DNA of 64,000 nt from Methanosphaera sp. ISO3-F5. GTDB taxonomy: Archaea; Methanobacteriota; Methanobacteria; Methanobacteriales; Methanobacteriaceae. This document shows positions 18,610 through 27,500 of this stretch, piece after piece (the first letter of the stretch is position 1; the number at the start of each line of letters is the position of its first letter). The stretch lies in the NCBI RefSeq assembly GCF_034480035.2, contig NZ_CP118753.2, forward strand, positions 457,001 to 521,000, in the 5' to 3' direction. The position numbers and the translations under genes are program-made. The notes beneath the pieces are model-generated. The model saw only the letters and a program-made list of their open reading frames with translations, was not told the origin of the DNA and ran no database searches.

Positions 18610-20292
18610 CTATATACTTTCCATTTCAATAAAATGATCTGTTACTTCTTCAGGGTTTCCTTCTTCAATGAGTTTTCCTTTATTTATAAGAATAGTTCTC
18701 GTAGATACTTCTTTTACAAATTCCATTGTGTGACTAACTAATATTATTGTGGTTCCAAGTTTTTCATTAATTTTTTTCAATGAATTAGCTACTTGTCTTA
18801 ATGTAACAGGATCTAAATCTCCGAATGGTTCATCAAGAATTAATATGTCTGGATTTGATGCAAGTACTGTTGCCATTGCAACTCGGACTTTTTGACCACC
18901 AGATAATTCAATGAACTGTCTTGAAAGGAGAGGTAAAGGTAAATCTAATGCTTCAAATACTGGTTTAGAGTATTCTATTATTTTTTCCACTTCTATTGTT
19001 GGGAATAATATGTTAAGAATTTCAGGACTTAAGTTTAATTTTTCTAATTTAATTATAGCTTCATTTTTTGATAAGTCTGTTAATTGATAGATAACATCTA
19101 ATGCTTCTTCACTTAACCCAAATTCTTTAGCTTTTTCAAGTGCATGTTCGTATGTTTCATCAGTTTTGGGTGAAATTTTGTATCCTAATTGTTCAATAAT
19201 TGGTGTATGTGGAGTTAATGCAAATTCCTGGTGCATAAAACCAAGGTTTTTTCGTATATTCATCCTGTTTTCGCCATATTCTGTCATGTTTATCCATTCA
19301 TCCTTGGCAAGAATTTCTATGCTTCCTTCATCAGCTTTTTCAAAACCAGCTATCATCCGCAATATTTCAGTTTTTCCAGAACCTGTTGGACCAATAATTG
19401 ATAATATTTCTCCTTTGTTGACTTCAAAATTTATATCTTCGATTGTTAATACGTGACCTCCCTTGTATAAGTAGAAATCTCTCATTAAATTTTTAACTTT
19501 AATAATTGGTTGTGTTCTGTCCATGTCTGCAATAGGATATTCTGGTTCTTCATCTTTTAAGAAATCAGTTATAATTTCCTCAGGTTCTCCAATTTTTTTA
19601 ACTTTACCGTTAAACATTAACATAATTCTATCTGCCATATATCTTTGAATTTCTGGCTGATGAGATACTATAATGACTGTTGTACCATATTTTTCATGAA
19701 TTCGTTTTATTGTATCAAGTACTTCTTTTCTTTTTTTAGGGCTGCTCATTGTAGCAGGTTCATCTAATAATAATATTTCAGGTTTTTTAGCAAGTTGTCT
19801 TGCAAGAACTAATCTTTGTTTTTCTCCACCACTAAGAACTGGGGCAAAATGGTTTGCTTTTTCTTTTAAACCAACAGTTTCCAGTATGTCTAATGCTTCT
19901 TCCATATATTCGTCTTTGATATCGTTTATGTCGGCTGTTGTTTCATCTCCAGTTTTTATACCGTATAATTTGTGTATAACATTTTCCACTGCAGTTTTTG
20001 ACCATAGTCCGAATGATCTTTGGAGGTGTATTGCTGTTTTTTCTTTTAATTCATTTTTGTAGTTATTATAAGTCTTTGGAGTAATTACCATGTCATCAAT
20101 TGTAATTGTACCTTCATCGAAGGGTTCTACTCCTCTTAGTATTCTCATTAATGTAGATTTTCCTGATCCACTTATTCCCATGATACCAAAGGTTTCATTA
20201 TCTTTTATTTCAAATGAAACATCATCTAATGCTTTAATCATGTTTCTGTCTTTGAGTTTGTAAATTTTTGTTAAATTTTCTATTTTAATCAT
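18610..20292 (-). CDS. atwA: Methyl-coenzyme M reductase system component A2 (ATP-binding)
   Basis: Component A2 helps ATP-dependent reductive activation of F430 in methyl-coenzyme M reductase. The 560-residue protein has two ABC ATPase domains in tandem. The first has Walker A GISGSGKST near 41, signature LSGGEKQRLVLAR and LLLDEPA. The second starts near 270, with Walker A GPTGSGKTE near 305, LSGGQKVRVAMA and ILDEPFGD. There are no membrane segments. The tandem layout and length match archaeal A2 rather than a transporter subunit. It is a methanogen marker. Confidence 0.93.
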   Translation of the reverse strand: MIKIENLTKIYKLKDRNMIKALDDVSFEIKDNETFGIMGISGSGKSTLMRILRGVEPFDEGTITIDDMVITPKTYNNYKNELKEKTAIHLQRSFGLWSKTAVENVIHKLYGIKTGDETTADINDIKDEYMEEALDILETVGLKEKANHFAPVLSGGEKQRLVLARQLAKKPEILLLDEPATMSSPKKRKEVLDTIKRIHEKYGTTVIIVSHQPEIQRYMADRIMLMFNGKVKKIGEPEEIITDFLKDEEPEYPIADMDRTQPIIKVKNLMRDFYLYKGGHVLTIEDINFEVNKGEILSIIGPTGSGKTEILRMIAGFEKADEGSIEILAKDEWINMTEYGENRMNIRKNLGFMHQEFALTPHTPIIEQLGYKISPKTDETYEHALEKAKEFGLSEEALDVIYQLTDLSKNEAIIKLEKLNLSPEILNILFPTIEVEKIIEYSKPVFEALDLPLPLLSRQFIELSGGQKVRVAMATVLASNPDILILDEPFGDLDPVTLRQVANSLKKINEKLGTTIILVSHTMEFVKEVSTRTILINKGKLIEEGNPEEVTDHFIEMESI

Positions 20293-20407
20293 ATATACAT
20301 CTTCTTTTTTTTCTTTCTTCTCTTAATAATATATTTAGGGATAATAATTATTAATAATAGTTAATTTTTATAACATTACAGTCTTTGAATTCTTTAATAA
20401 TTTATTT

Positions 20408-20956
20408 TTAGAGGCCTAACAAAATTTTGATACCTATTATTATTAATATTATTCCTCCGATTATCTGGAATTTATCACCAAATATGTTTCCTAATTTCTT
20501 ACCAATATATATTCCAATTATACTGAATAAGAATGCTACAATACCAATTAAGAATGAAGGAAATAGTGGGTTGGTATTAATGAATGCAAATGTTAAACCT
20601 ACTGCAAATGCATCAATACTTGTAGCAATTGCTAAAAGAGTTACTTCTTTAAAGCTGAATTTATCAGTAATTTCTTCTTCGTCATTACTTAAACTTTCTC
20701 GGATCATGTTTAAACCAATGATTAGAAGTAATATGAAACCAATAAGTGGTGCAATAAATGCTATGAATGAGCTGATTGTGCTTCCACAAAAATAGCCGAG
20801 TAGGGGCATTATTGCTTGGAATCCTCCAAAGAAAATACCATACCATAATATTTGAGTATTGGTTAATTCTTTTTGTGTAAATCCTTTAGTAATTGATACG
20901 CTAAAAGCATCCATAGCTAGGGCAACTGCGATTAAAAATACAGATATGAAATCCAT
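20408..20956 (-). CDS. mntP: Putative manganese efflux pump MntP
   Basis: The 182-residue membrane protein has six predicted helices in two related halves. Each half has an acidic motif, AVALAMDAFSVSITKG near 12-27 and AIATSIDAFAVGLTFA near 110-125, typical of MntP. The start ATG follows AGGTG. The substrate is assigned by family only. It is a single gene. Confidence 0.88.
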   Translation of the reverse strand: MDFISVFLIAVALAMDAFSVSITKGFTQKELTNTQILWYGIFFGGFQAIMPLLGYFCGSTISSFIAFIAPLIGFILLLIIGLNMIRESLSNDEEEITDKFSFKEVTLLAIATSIDAFAVGLTFAFINTNPLFPSFLIGIVAFLFSIIGIYIGKKLGNIFGDKFQIIGGIILIIIGIKILLGL

Positions 20957-21446
20957 TTTTTTTCACCTAAAAAAAATATTTAATATAATTCTAATTAATT
21001 ATTTTTAATCTATGATTTATACAGTTTTCAATTAGTGTGTTGATTGAATATTTTTCAGATATTTGTTGCATTATTTTTGTATGGTTATTATTTGATTTTA
21101 ATATAATTTTATGAAAATATGAATTTTTGAGTTTGGTTTTGGGATATTCCTTTAATATTTTATTTTTAGGACATTTTTTTATTATATGGTATATATGTAT
21201 TTGTTTAATTTTGTATTTCTTTCATGTTTTGTTTAGGTCTTTTTTTAAATTATTTTCTTTCACTTCGTTATATAAGGGTATAGCGAACTAAAATAGTAAT
21301 CATTTCAAACAAAAAAAAATAGCATCAGCAGAAAATCTTAACAAATAATTCAAATTCAATTCCATATAAATCCAAATTAGTAAGTATTAATATTTTAAAT
21401 AACATACATAACTGTAACATATAATAATAATTTGGGAGAAATTTTA
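20957..21446. other. 490-bp gap between divergent genes
   Basis: The gap is AT-rich and holds the promoters of mntP (left) and the 21447 gene (right). TTATATAA near 21269 is a possible TATA box, although far from the start. No open frame or known riboswitch was recognised. In particular nothing like the bacterial manganese riboswitch was visible before mntP. Confidence 0.5.
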
Positions 21447-21839
21447 ATGGAAATAAACAATATACTAGATGCATTAATTATGGACGGAGTTAGTGAAATA
21501 GTACAATATTGCGAATGTAAATATAATGATAAACTAATAGAGTTCAGGTTAATCAATGATGATATTGGAGTAGTTGATGAAATAGAATTCAAAATATCTG
21601 AAGACGAATGGGCATATGAATATGAAGGTAATGATGAAGATATGAAACTCATGGTAAATGCTATAAATGAAGCACCTTATGAAGTATTCCATAAAAGCGA
21701 TGTTGGCGCAGAACTAGTATTAAATCATGAAAGCATAAAACCACAAAATGTACCAAATCATATGAAAACAGGATTCTATGTAGATCAAGAAGGTCCTATC
21801 CAGTTTACCCTAATAAAAAATGTTGTAAAATTAGATTAA
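21447..21839 (+). CDS. Hypothetical acidic protein (130 residues)
   Basis: The frame begins MEINNILDALIMDGV and is acidic throughout, with a mixed alpha/beta pattern and no membrane segment. The ATG at 21447 is chosen because GGGAGA lies 8 bp before it. An in-frame TTG at 21432 overlaps that ribosome site. I do not recognise the family. It lies between mntP and an IS insertion. Confidence 0.7.
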   Translation: MEINNILDALIMDGVSEIVQYCECKYNDKLIEFRLINDDIGVVDEIEFKISEDEWAYEYEGNDEDMKLMVNAINEAPYEVFHKSDVGAELVLNHESIKPQNVPNHMKTGFYVDQEGPIQFTLIKNVVKLD

Positions 21840-22022
21840 TAAACTAATCACCATCTTTTTTTAAATAAAAAATAAATATAGGGTTTAAATTATATTATTT
21901 GTATGGATTAGAAGCAGTATATGCTTCACCATTAACATATAACGTATATGAACCATATTCTATATTACCATGATTTTCAAGACTTGAAACATGACAATCA
22001 CCCGTCAAAGTCCAACTACTTT

Positions 22023-23278
22023 TAGGGGTCTAGAAAAGTAATATATTTTTACGACCTATAAACGCTTATTTTTTAGTATTAAACATTTAATTAATCTTGG
22101 TTAAAAATAATACATTTGGTTTTTACTTGGATTTTTATGAAAGGTTTTTATTATCGAAATATTTAAATAAAACCTTTAATAAACATATTATTAGTGAAGA
22201 AAAATGTTATTAGGTTTAAATTTCGATAATTCCAACCCATATACTAGTTTGTTAGAAGAAATATTTAATATTATTGATTCTAGAAGAATCCAACAAATAA
22301 TAGCTTCAAATGGTATAAAACCATTGAATAAGTTTAATTTTACTTTAAAAGTTATATTTATTAGTCAATTTTTTAATTTAAAGGTTTCATACATCATTGA
22401 TGAGATAAATAGGAAACCAGAAGTTAAATCTTTTTTTAATGTTAAAACTGTGTTATCAGTTTCTCAGGTTACAGAACTGATTGGACGTTTTTCTGCCCAA
22501 ACAATAGAAAAAACTATCAATACAATACTCAGATATCTTAATAGAAATAATAGAGTTCAATCACATACTTATTTACTTGATGCAACTCCATTGGATGTTG
22601 ATTATAATTTTGATAGTAAGAAGATTTCCAAGAAAAATCTTGAAAATAAAGATCCAAAATGGGGTCATGGAACAAGTATTGGCTTCTATATAGGCTTTAA
22701 AGGAACTTTTGTACTGGATTACAATACTATGATGCCTGTTTTATTCATAATACACCCAGGTTCACCCCACGACAGTCAAATATTCCCAGAAATACTAGAA
22801 CAAATGAAAAAACACCACTTATTACACCACAATGATAAAATACTAGCTGATAGAGGATATTATAGTTATGAAAACTATGAAATAGGCTTAAAAAAATACC
22901 ACATACAACCATTAATCCTCACTAAATCTAATTTCAACATAGAAAAACTAAACAACGCATTAACCTGTCCATTAGAATATTTCAGACAAAACAAAAAAGA
23001 TAAAGAAAATAAAAGTAAATTCATAAAATTAGCAAACTCATTTTGTAAAAACATAATCAAAAGAAAAAGAATTAAATATGTAAGAAGCCATATCGAAGAC
23101 TTTTTTAAATTCCTTAAAGAAGGACTAAATTTAAAACATTTCCACAAATATACAACAGAATCTGTTAAAAAAACAACATTACTAACTGTATTATTAGCAT
23201 CCTTAATAATTAATCAAGGATACACAACAAAAACAGACTTACAAATGCTTTCTGAAGGACGAATAATCTAGACCCCTA
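22023..23278 (+). mobile_element. 1256-bp insertion sequence with 12-bp terminal inverted repeats
   Basis: The ends are TAGGGGTCTAGA (22023) and TCTAGACCCCTA (to 23278), perfect 12-bp inverted repeats. ACTACTTT at 22015-22022 is repeated at 23279-23286 as an 8-bp target duplication (up to 10 bp if the outer TA is counted differently). One transposase gene fills the element, and its stop codon lies inside the right inverted repeat. Confidence 0.92.
22204..23271 (+). CDS. DDE transposase of the 22023 IS
   Basis: The 355-residue protein has an N-terminal DNA-binding half and a DDE catalytic core: LLDATPLDVD near 126 (first D), ILADRGYYSYEN near 219 (second D), and YVRSHIEDFFKFLK near 302 (E with the downstream K). 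This is the IS4/IS5 superfamily pattern. The frame is intact. Codon composition changes from T/G-rich to A/C-rich about half way along the gene, as in the other IS of this window. Confidence 0.9.
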   Translation: MLLGLNFDNSNPYTSLLEEIFNIIDSRRIQQIIASNGIKPLNKFNFTLKVIFISQFFNLKVSYIIDEINRKPEVKSFFNVKTVLSVSQVTELIGRFSAQTIEKTINTILRYLNRNNRVQSHTYLLDATPLDVDYNFDSKKISKKNLENKDPKWGHGTSIGFYIGFKGTFVLDYNTMMPVLFIIHPGSPHDSQIFPEILEQMKKHHLLHHNDKILADRGYYSYENYEIGLKKYHIQPLILTKSNFNIEKLNNALTCPLEYFRQNKKDKENKSKFIKLANSFCKNIIKRKRIKYVRSHIEDFFKFLKEGLNLKHFHKYTTESVKKTTLLTVLLASLIINQGYTTKTDLQMLSEGRII

Positions 23279-23449
23279 ACTACTTTTATCATCGAGCTTC
23301 ACAGTTGTGTTTCCATAATCGTCACTAGGATTAACACTTCCAGTATAATCACTATCAACCATATTTAATTTTTAATAAAAATACTTGATTAAAAAATAGT
23401 TTTTGCATCGTTAATTAAAGGATGGGAAAAATGTAGGGGATAGATGGGG

Positions 23450-24121
23450 TCATTGTTTAGCAGCATATTCTTTAGCAATATCTTCTTCAAATTTAATTTT
23501 TCTAAGAACATTAATAAATTCGCTGGTTGGTAATGCTCCAGGTACTGCATGTCTATTATTGAAAATGAAGTAAGGAACTCCTCTTATACCTGTATCAACT
23601 GCAACTCTCTCATCAAGTTCTACTTCTTTATCAAATTTATCAGAATCAAGAACATTCTGAACTTCCTCTTTTTCTAAACCTGCTTTAATACTGAGATCTA
23701 GGAGAACGTCCTTATTAGCTAGTTCTAAATTTTCAACAAAATATGCTTCGTATAATAAGTTGCTGAATTTATTTATGATACTTTGGTTATTGCTCAGTAT
23801 TGCGAGTTTGGTTAAACGGTGTGCATCACGGGTATTAGTAAATTTTGTTGTCTCGTATTTTATGTTTAAATTATCTTCATTAGCCCATTTTGTAATTTTA
23901 TCTATTTCTTTTTGTGCATCTGTTTTGCTTAGATTATATTTCTCTGCAAATCTTTCTAATGTTGTGGTATTGGCAGTTGTTGGTGCATTTGGATCTAATT
24001 CAAAGGAATGAATATCCATTTTCACATCATTTAGTTTTAATTCATTTATGGCTTTGTTTAATCTGTTAATTCCAATATAACAGTAGGGGCAGTTGTAGTC
24101 AATCCAGTATGATATTTTCAT
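23450..24121 (-). CDS. DsbA-family (FrnE-like) thiol oxidoreductase
   Basis: The 223-residue protein starts MKISYWIDYNCPYCYIG with a CPYC redox pair at residues 11-14, then a helical insertion and the late thioredoxin-fold piece GIRGVPYFIFNNRHAVPGA with the cis-proline near 183. This is the FrnE/2-hydroxychromene-carboxylate-isomerase branch of the DsbA family. No signal peptide is seen, so it is cytoplasmic. The substrate is unknown. Confidence 0.88.
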   Translation of the reverse strand: MKISYWIDYNCPYCYIGINRLNKAINELKLNDVKMDIHSFELDPNAPTTANTTTLERFAEKYNLSKTDAQKEIDKITKWANEDNLNIKYETTKFTNTRDAHRLTKLAILSNNQSIINKFSNLLYEAYFVENLELANKDVLLDLSIKAGLEKEEVQNVLDSDKFDKEVELDERVAVDTGIRGVPYFIFNNRHAVPGALPTSEFINVLRKIKFEEDIAKEYAAKQ

Positions 24122-24289
24122 AATTGTTATGCTCCATTGATTTATTTTTTCATTTCATTTTCTTATTATATGATACTCTTTGTTAGTTGTGTTTAATCAA
24201 TTTTAAGAAATTAGATGGTATTGTTTTCATGTTGTTATAAAATTAATTAAAACATGATAAAAGAGCTATTTAAAAATAAAATGGGGAGT

Positions 24290-24550
24290 TTAAGTGTTGT
24301 TTCCCTTGGATGAGGAATCAGTTGGTTTTATGTTTTTTGTATCTTCTGATACTTCTTCAACAGGTTTATTATTATTGGTATCTTGTGTGTAATGGGTATT
24401 ACTTTCTTGGTGTACCTCTTGATTATTATTATTGGAATCATTCACCTGGTTATCTGGAATATTAAGGCTAAACTGGTTCATATTTGAAAAAAATAATAAA
24501 CCTACGAGGATAATTCCAACAATTAAAATTATTAAATTTCTTTCTTTCAT
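24290..24550 (-). CDS. Small signal-anchored protein with Asn/Ser-rich tail
   Basis: The 86-residue protein has one N-terminal hydrophobic segment (LIILIVGIILVGLLFF, residues 6-21) and a polar low-complexity tail rich in Asn, Gln, Ser and Thr. It is probably anchored with the tail outside the cell. It is divergent from the HTH gene at 24713. No family is recognised. Confidence 0.55.
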   Translation of the reverse strand: MKERNLIILIVGIILVGLLFFSNMNQFSLNIPDNQVNDSNNNNQEVHQESNTHYTQDTNNNKPVEEVSEDTKNIKPTDSSSKGNNT

Positions 24551-24712
24551 AAAATCATCTGTATTTATTTTTTCTTTCCAGGATTAATATTTCTAAATTT
24601 CAATATAAATACTTTTTAGTAAACTTGTTTTACTTTAATGGAAAATGTTTAAATAGTTCTAAAGCATAATAATATATAACATATTTTTAACAATATTATT
24701 GGACTTGGTACT

Positions 24713-25009
24713 ATGAAAAAGATTATACAATGGATCTTATTAGGAACTAAAGGTTCGGATAATAGGATTAAAATAATTAAAAAAATTAAGGAAAAACCAT
24801 ATAACATAAATCAATTATCAAAAGAATTGAATTTAAATTATAGGACAGTGAAACATCACCTTACTAAATTAAAAGAATTAAATATAGTGGAGTCTTATGG
24901 AGAGAAATATGGTAAACTATATTTCTTATCGGATTTCATGAGTGAACATTATGATGAATTCACTGAATTGATAGGACGAATTGAACCAAATAAAATGATA
25001 ATGGCATGA
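24713..25009 (+). CDS. Winged-helix (ArsR-like) transcription regulator
   Basis: The 98-residue protein has one winged helix: IKIIKKIKEKPYNINQLSKEL, LNLNYRTVKHHLTKLKEL, then a wing IVESYGEKYGKLYFLS. No metal-binding cysteines are present. It could control the divergent small membrane protein (24290) or the acetyltransferase immediately downstream. Both are guesses from position. Confidence 0.85.
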   Translation: MKKIIQWILLGTKGSDNRIKIIKKIKEKPYNINQLSKELNLNYRTVKHHLTKLKELNIVESYGEKYGKLYFLSDFMSEHYDEFTELIGRIEPNKMIMA

Positions 25010-25054
25010 ATACTCATGCTAACAATACTTTTTTTTTTTGAAATGATTATTATG

Positions 25055-25621
25055 ATGACAGAACTAGAAAAACTAAAAGCAGGTTTAGATTATTGTTATG
25101 ATGATGAAGTAATTATTGCAATCAAGGAAAATGCATTAATGCAATGTCAAAAATATAATAATATTGACCCTCTAGATAATCAGGAACGTGAAAAGCAATT
25201 AAATGCAATGTTGGGCTCTGTTGGAGAAAATGTTCTTATTGAACGATTTTTTAATTGTGATAATGGAAAAAACATTTTCGTTGGAAATAATTTCTTTGCA
25301 AATTATAATTTAACCATATTGGATGTAACTGAAGTTCATATGGGAAATGATGTTATGATTGGTCCAAATACTTTAATAACAACTGTTGGTCATCCTATAA
25401 GTCCTAAAGACAGGCGTAAACATTTAGAAAAAGCTTCTCCTATTGTTATTGGGGATGATGTTTGGATTGGTGGGAATGTAACAATTCTTCCTGGAGTTTC
25501 TATAGGCAGCAATGTTGTTATTGGGGCAGGAGCAGTTGTTAATAAGGATATCCCTGATAATTCTTTAGCTGTTGGTGTTCCAGCAAGAGTTATTAAAGAA
25601 ATTGAAAATGATTTAGAATAA
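25055..25621 (+). CDS. Maltose/galactoside-type O-acetyltransferase (left-handed beta-helix)
   Basis: The protein is about 188 residues long. The N-terminal helical part (KLKAGLDYCYDDEV) is followed by hexapeptide repeats (VHMGNDVMIGPNTLI, VWIGGNVTILPGVSIG, VVIGAGAVV), and TTVGHPI carries the catalytic histidine near 115. It transfers acetyl from acetyl-CoA to a sugar hydroxyl. The acceptor is unknown. ATG 25055 (or 25052) is chosen because the family begins there; 25016 would add a hydrophobic leader. It lies just behind the HTH gene. Confidence 0.88.
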   Translation: MTELEKLKAGLDYCYDDEVIIAIKENALMQCQKYNNIDPLDNQEREKQLNAMLGSVGENVLIERFFNCDNGKNIFVGNNFFANYNLTILDVTEVHMGNDVMIGPNTLITTVGHPISPKDRRKHLEKASPIVIGDDVWIGGNVTILPGVSIGSNVVIGAGAVVNKDIPDNSLAVGVPARVIKEIENDLE

Positions 25622-25778
25622 GTTAATTTTTTTTTTAGATTAGTAAGTTATTTGGAAGAAGATAGTGGTCTTCCATAAAACTTTTTTTTTGTTAAATATT
25701 TTTTATTTGATTTTTTTATATTATATTACTCAAATAATATCTGTATTTGATACATTTGATTTCGGAGGTGGAAAATTA

Positions 25779-25877
25779 TTATCCTCCTGTTAGAAGAATA
25801 GGTATGTAATATAATGCTGCAAATATTATTATTAGTTCAATGAATAATTTTAAAGCATCTTTTGTACCATTATCCAA
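25779..25877 (-). CDS. Possible 32-residue membrane peptide
   Basis: On the minus strand AAGGTGA precedes a TTG at 25877 that opens MDNGTKDALKLFIELIII, continuing FAALYYIPILLTGG. It is a single membrane helix with a short polar N-terminus. The ribosome site and clean stop make it a fair candidate in an otherwise empty 478-bp gap (25622-26099). No family is recognised. Confidence 0.4.
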   Translation of the reverse strand: MDNGTKDALKLFIELIIIFAALYYIPILLTGG

Positions 25878-26099
25878 TGTGTTCACCTTCCAATTTTAAC
25901 AAATATTTTCTTTTTATTTGTTATAATATAACATAAATTTTATGTGCATATATTTATATATTGTTTAATCTATATAAATTTTTGGTATACCTAAATCCTT
26001 ATCATTTAATTAATATTATTGTCAATAATTCTATATCGTTAATTATTAATTAAATACATTATAAATACTCTTATATAACAATGTAGAAGGTAAAAATAA

Positions 26100-26786
26100 A
26101 TGAACAAAGAAACACCATTAAAACTAATAGAAAAATGTCATGCACCAGAATATGGAATGCTGTACGCATTAAACAAGGAAATAACAGAAGAAGAATTTGA
26201 AAAAATAAAACCATACATGCAACACTTCACACCTGCAACATTCGAAGATATAATGGAAATATCAGGAGACCCACATGGCTGGATGTGCACAAGAGAAAAC
26301 GCACCAAAAGTGGAAGAAACACTAGGTATAACAGAAACACTAGACAAAATAGACCAAGACAGACTACAACAAAGAAAAGAATTCGACCAAAACAGGGGCA
26401 AAAAAGAAAAAGCACAACTAGAACTAGAAGAAATATTCTTCATGGGAAAAAGACCTAAACAAAAACTATCAAACCTACTAAAAGCAGCACAAACCGTATA
26501 TGACCCAACAAACAGTTTCAGAGACAACAACTACTACGGGGGAGGACACCTCTTCCTCATAATGAAAAACAGCATATGGTACGTGATGAACAATGGACGA
26601 GAAGAAAATAACTGGAACATGAACAACATCGAAATAGAAGAAGCAGGAGGAGCAATAGGATTCAAAGTACCATATGATGAACATGTCCATGAACTAATAA
26701 AAATAGTTTCAGAAGAAAACGAATACACTGGAGACACATACAAAGAACCCGAAATAGGTGCCAACGGTGGTTCATGTGGGATCTGA
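26100..26786 (+). CDS. Unknown protein, first of a tandem paralog pair
   Basis: The 228-residue protein is soluble and rich in Lys and Glu, with a central helical segment (TETLDKIDQDRLQQRK and on) between two conserved parts. Shared marks with the next gene are LYALN.EIT, GDPHGWMC, YDP..SF, the aromatic IWYVMNNGR and VPYDEHVHELIKIVSEEN. The tail ends in GANGGSCGI, absent from the paralog. A TTATAAATA box near 26058 and GAAGGT before the ATG support the start. The function is unknown. Confidence 0.75.
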   Translation: MNKETPLKLIEKCHAPEYGMLYALNKEITEEEFEKIKPYMQHFTPATFEDIMEISGDPHGWMCTRENAPKVEETLGITETLDKIDQDRLQQRKEFDQNRGKKEKAQLELEEIFFMGKRPKQKLSNLLKAAQTVYDPTNSFRDNNYYGGGHLFLIMKNSIWYVMNNGREENNWNMNNIEIEEAGGAIGFKVPYDEHVHELIKIVSEENEYTGDTYKEPEIGANGGSCGI

Positions 26787-27414
26787 AAAAACATTAAAAT
26801 TAGTGCTTAAATGCATTGACAATGAAGAATTCGGAAAATTATATGCATTAAATGAAGAAATAACAGATAAAGAAAAACAACTAGTTCAACCATACTTCCG
26901 GAAATACAAACCAGTAGACTTTAAAAATATAATGAACATTGAAGGAAATCCTCATGGATGGATGTGCAAAGAAAAAGATGTAACAAAAGTAGAAGAATTA
27001 CTGGAAATCACAGAAACACTAGAAAGACAAAAAGAAACACAAAAAAAAGTACAACAAGAATTAAATGAAAAAAGAAAAATAAAAGACGATGCAATGACTG
27101 AAATTGAAAAAATATTCAATAATGCACCAAGACCAAACAAATTTCTTAAAAAATTAATAAAAAAAGCAGATATAATCTATGATCCAAGAGACAGTTTTTT
27201 AACAGATTTTGAAATAGGTGAAGGACAATTATTCATCATAGAAAAAAATTATATATGGTACATAATAAATAATGGACGAAAGGATGATGATTACACATTA
27301 AATAATATTAAAACAACAGGTCCTGGAGCAGTAGGTTTCAGAATAGCATATGATGAACATGTACATGAACTAATAAAAATAGTTTCAGAAGAAAACACAT
27401 ATAAAGGAAAATAA
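26776..27414 (+). CDS. Unknown protein, second of a tandem paralog pair
   Basis: This protein of about 212 residues is clearly related over its whole length to the preceding one (GNPHGWMC, TETLERQ, IWYIINNGR, AYDEHVHELIKIVSEEN). GTG 26776 is chosen as the start. It aligns with the paralog's ATG, GGTGG lies upstream, and it gives an 11-bp overlap with the first gene. Earlier GTGs at 26758 and 26767 are possible. The overlap implies translational coupling and a joint role. No known domain is recognised. Confidence 0.72.
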   Translation: MGSEKTLKLVLKCIDNEEFGKLYALNEEITDKEKQLVQPYFRKYKPVDFKNIMNIEGNPHGWMCKEKDVTKVEELLEITETLERQKETQKKVQQELNEKRKIKDDAMTEIEKIFNNAPRPNKFLKKLIKKADIIYDPRDSFLTDFEIGEGQLFIIEKNYIWYIINNGRKDDDYTLNNIKTTGPGAVGFRIAYDEHVHELIKIVSEENTYKGK

Positions 27415-27454
27415 CATTTACAACCTGATAAAACTGTTTTTTCTAAAAAAAGAG

Positions 27455-27487
27455 AATGGAATTAAATCTATTTCAGATTATTCCATT
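27455..27487. terminator. Hairpin between convergent genes
   Basis: AATGGAAT and ATTCCATT pair around an inner AATCT/AGATT stem. It lies between the end of the paralog gene (27414, plus) and the end of the antiporter gene (27501, minus), so it may serve both. Confidence 0.5.
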
Positions 27488-27500
27488 TCATTTATATATT

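Larger units (their letters stand above)
21895..23362 (-). pseudogene. Relic surface (adhesin-like) protein gene split by an IS
   Basis: On the minus strand an ATG at 23362 opens MVDSDYTGSVNPSDDYGN and reaches DDKSS, where the IS interrupts it. The frame resumes beyond the IS as SSWTLTGDCHVSSLENHG and ends LYVNGEAYTASNPYK at a TAA (21895-21897). Removing the IS and one target copy rejoins one frame of 67 codons. The WTLTGD..VSSL...I..G.YTLYVNG pattern resembles the C-terminal repeat of beta-helix surface proteins of gut microbes. No ribosome site is seen, so the fragment was probably already 5'-truncated before insertion. Confidence 0.55.

Noticed and set aside
20957-21000. Manganese riboswitch before mntP
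   Set aside because: The space before the ATG is AT-rich with no recognisable conserved core; bacterial-type riboswitches are not expected here.
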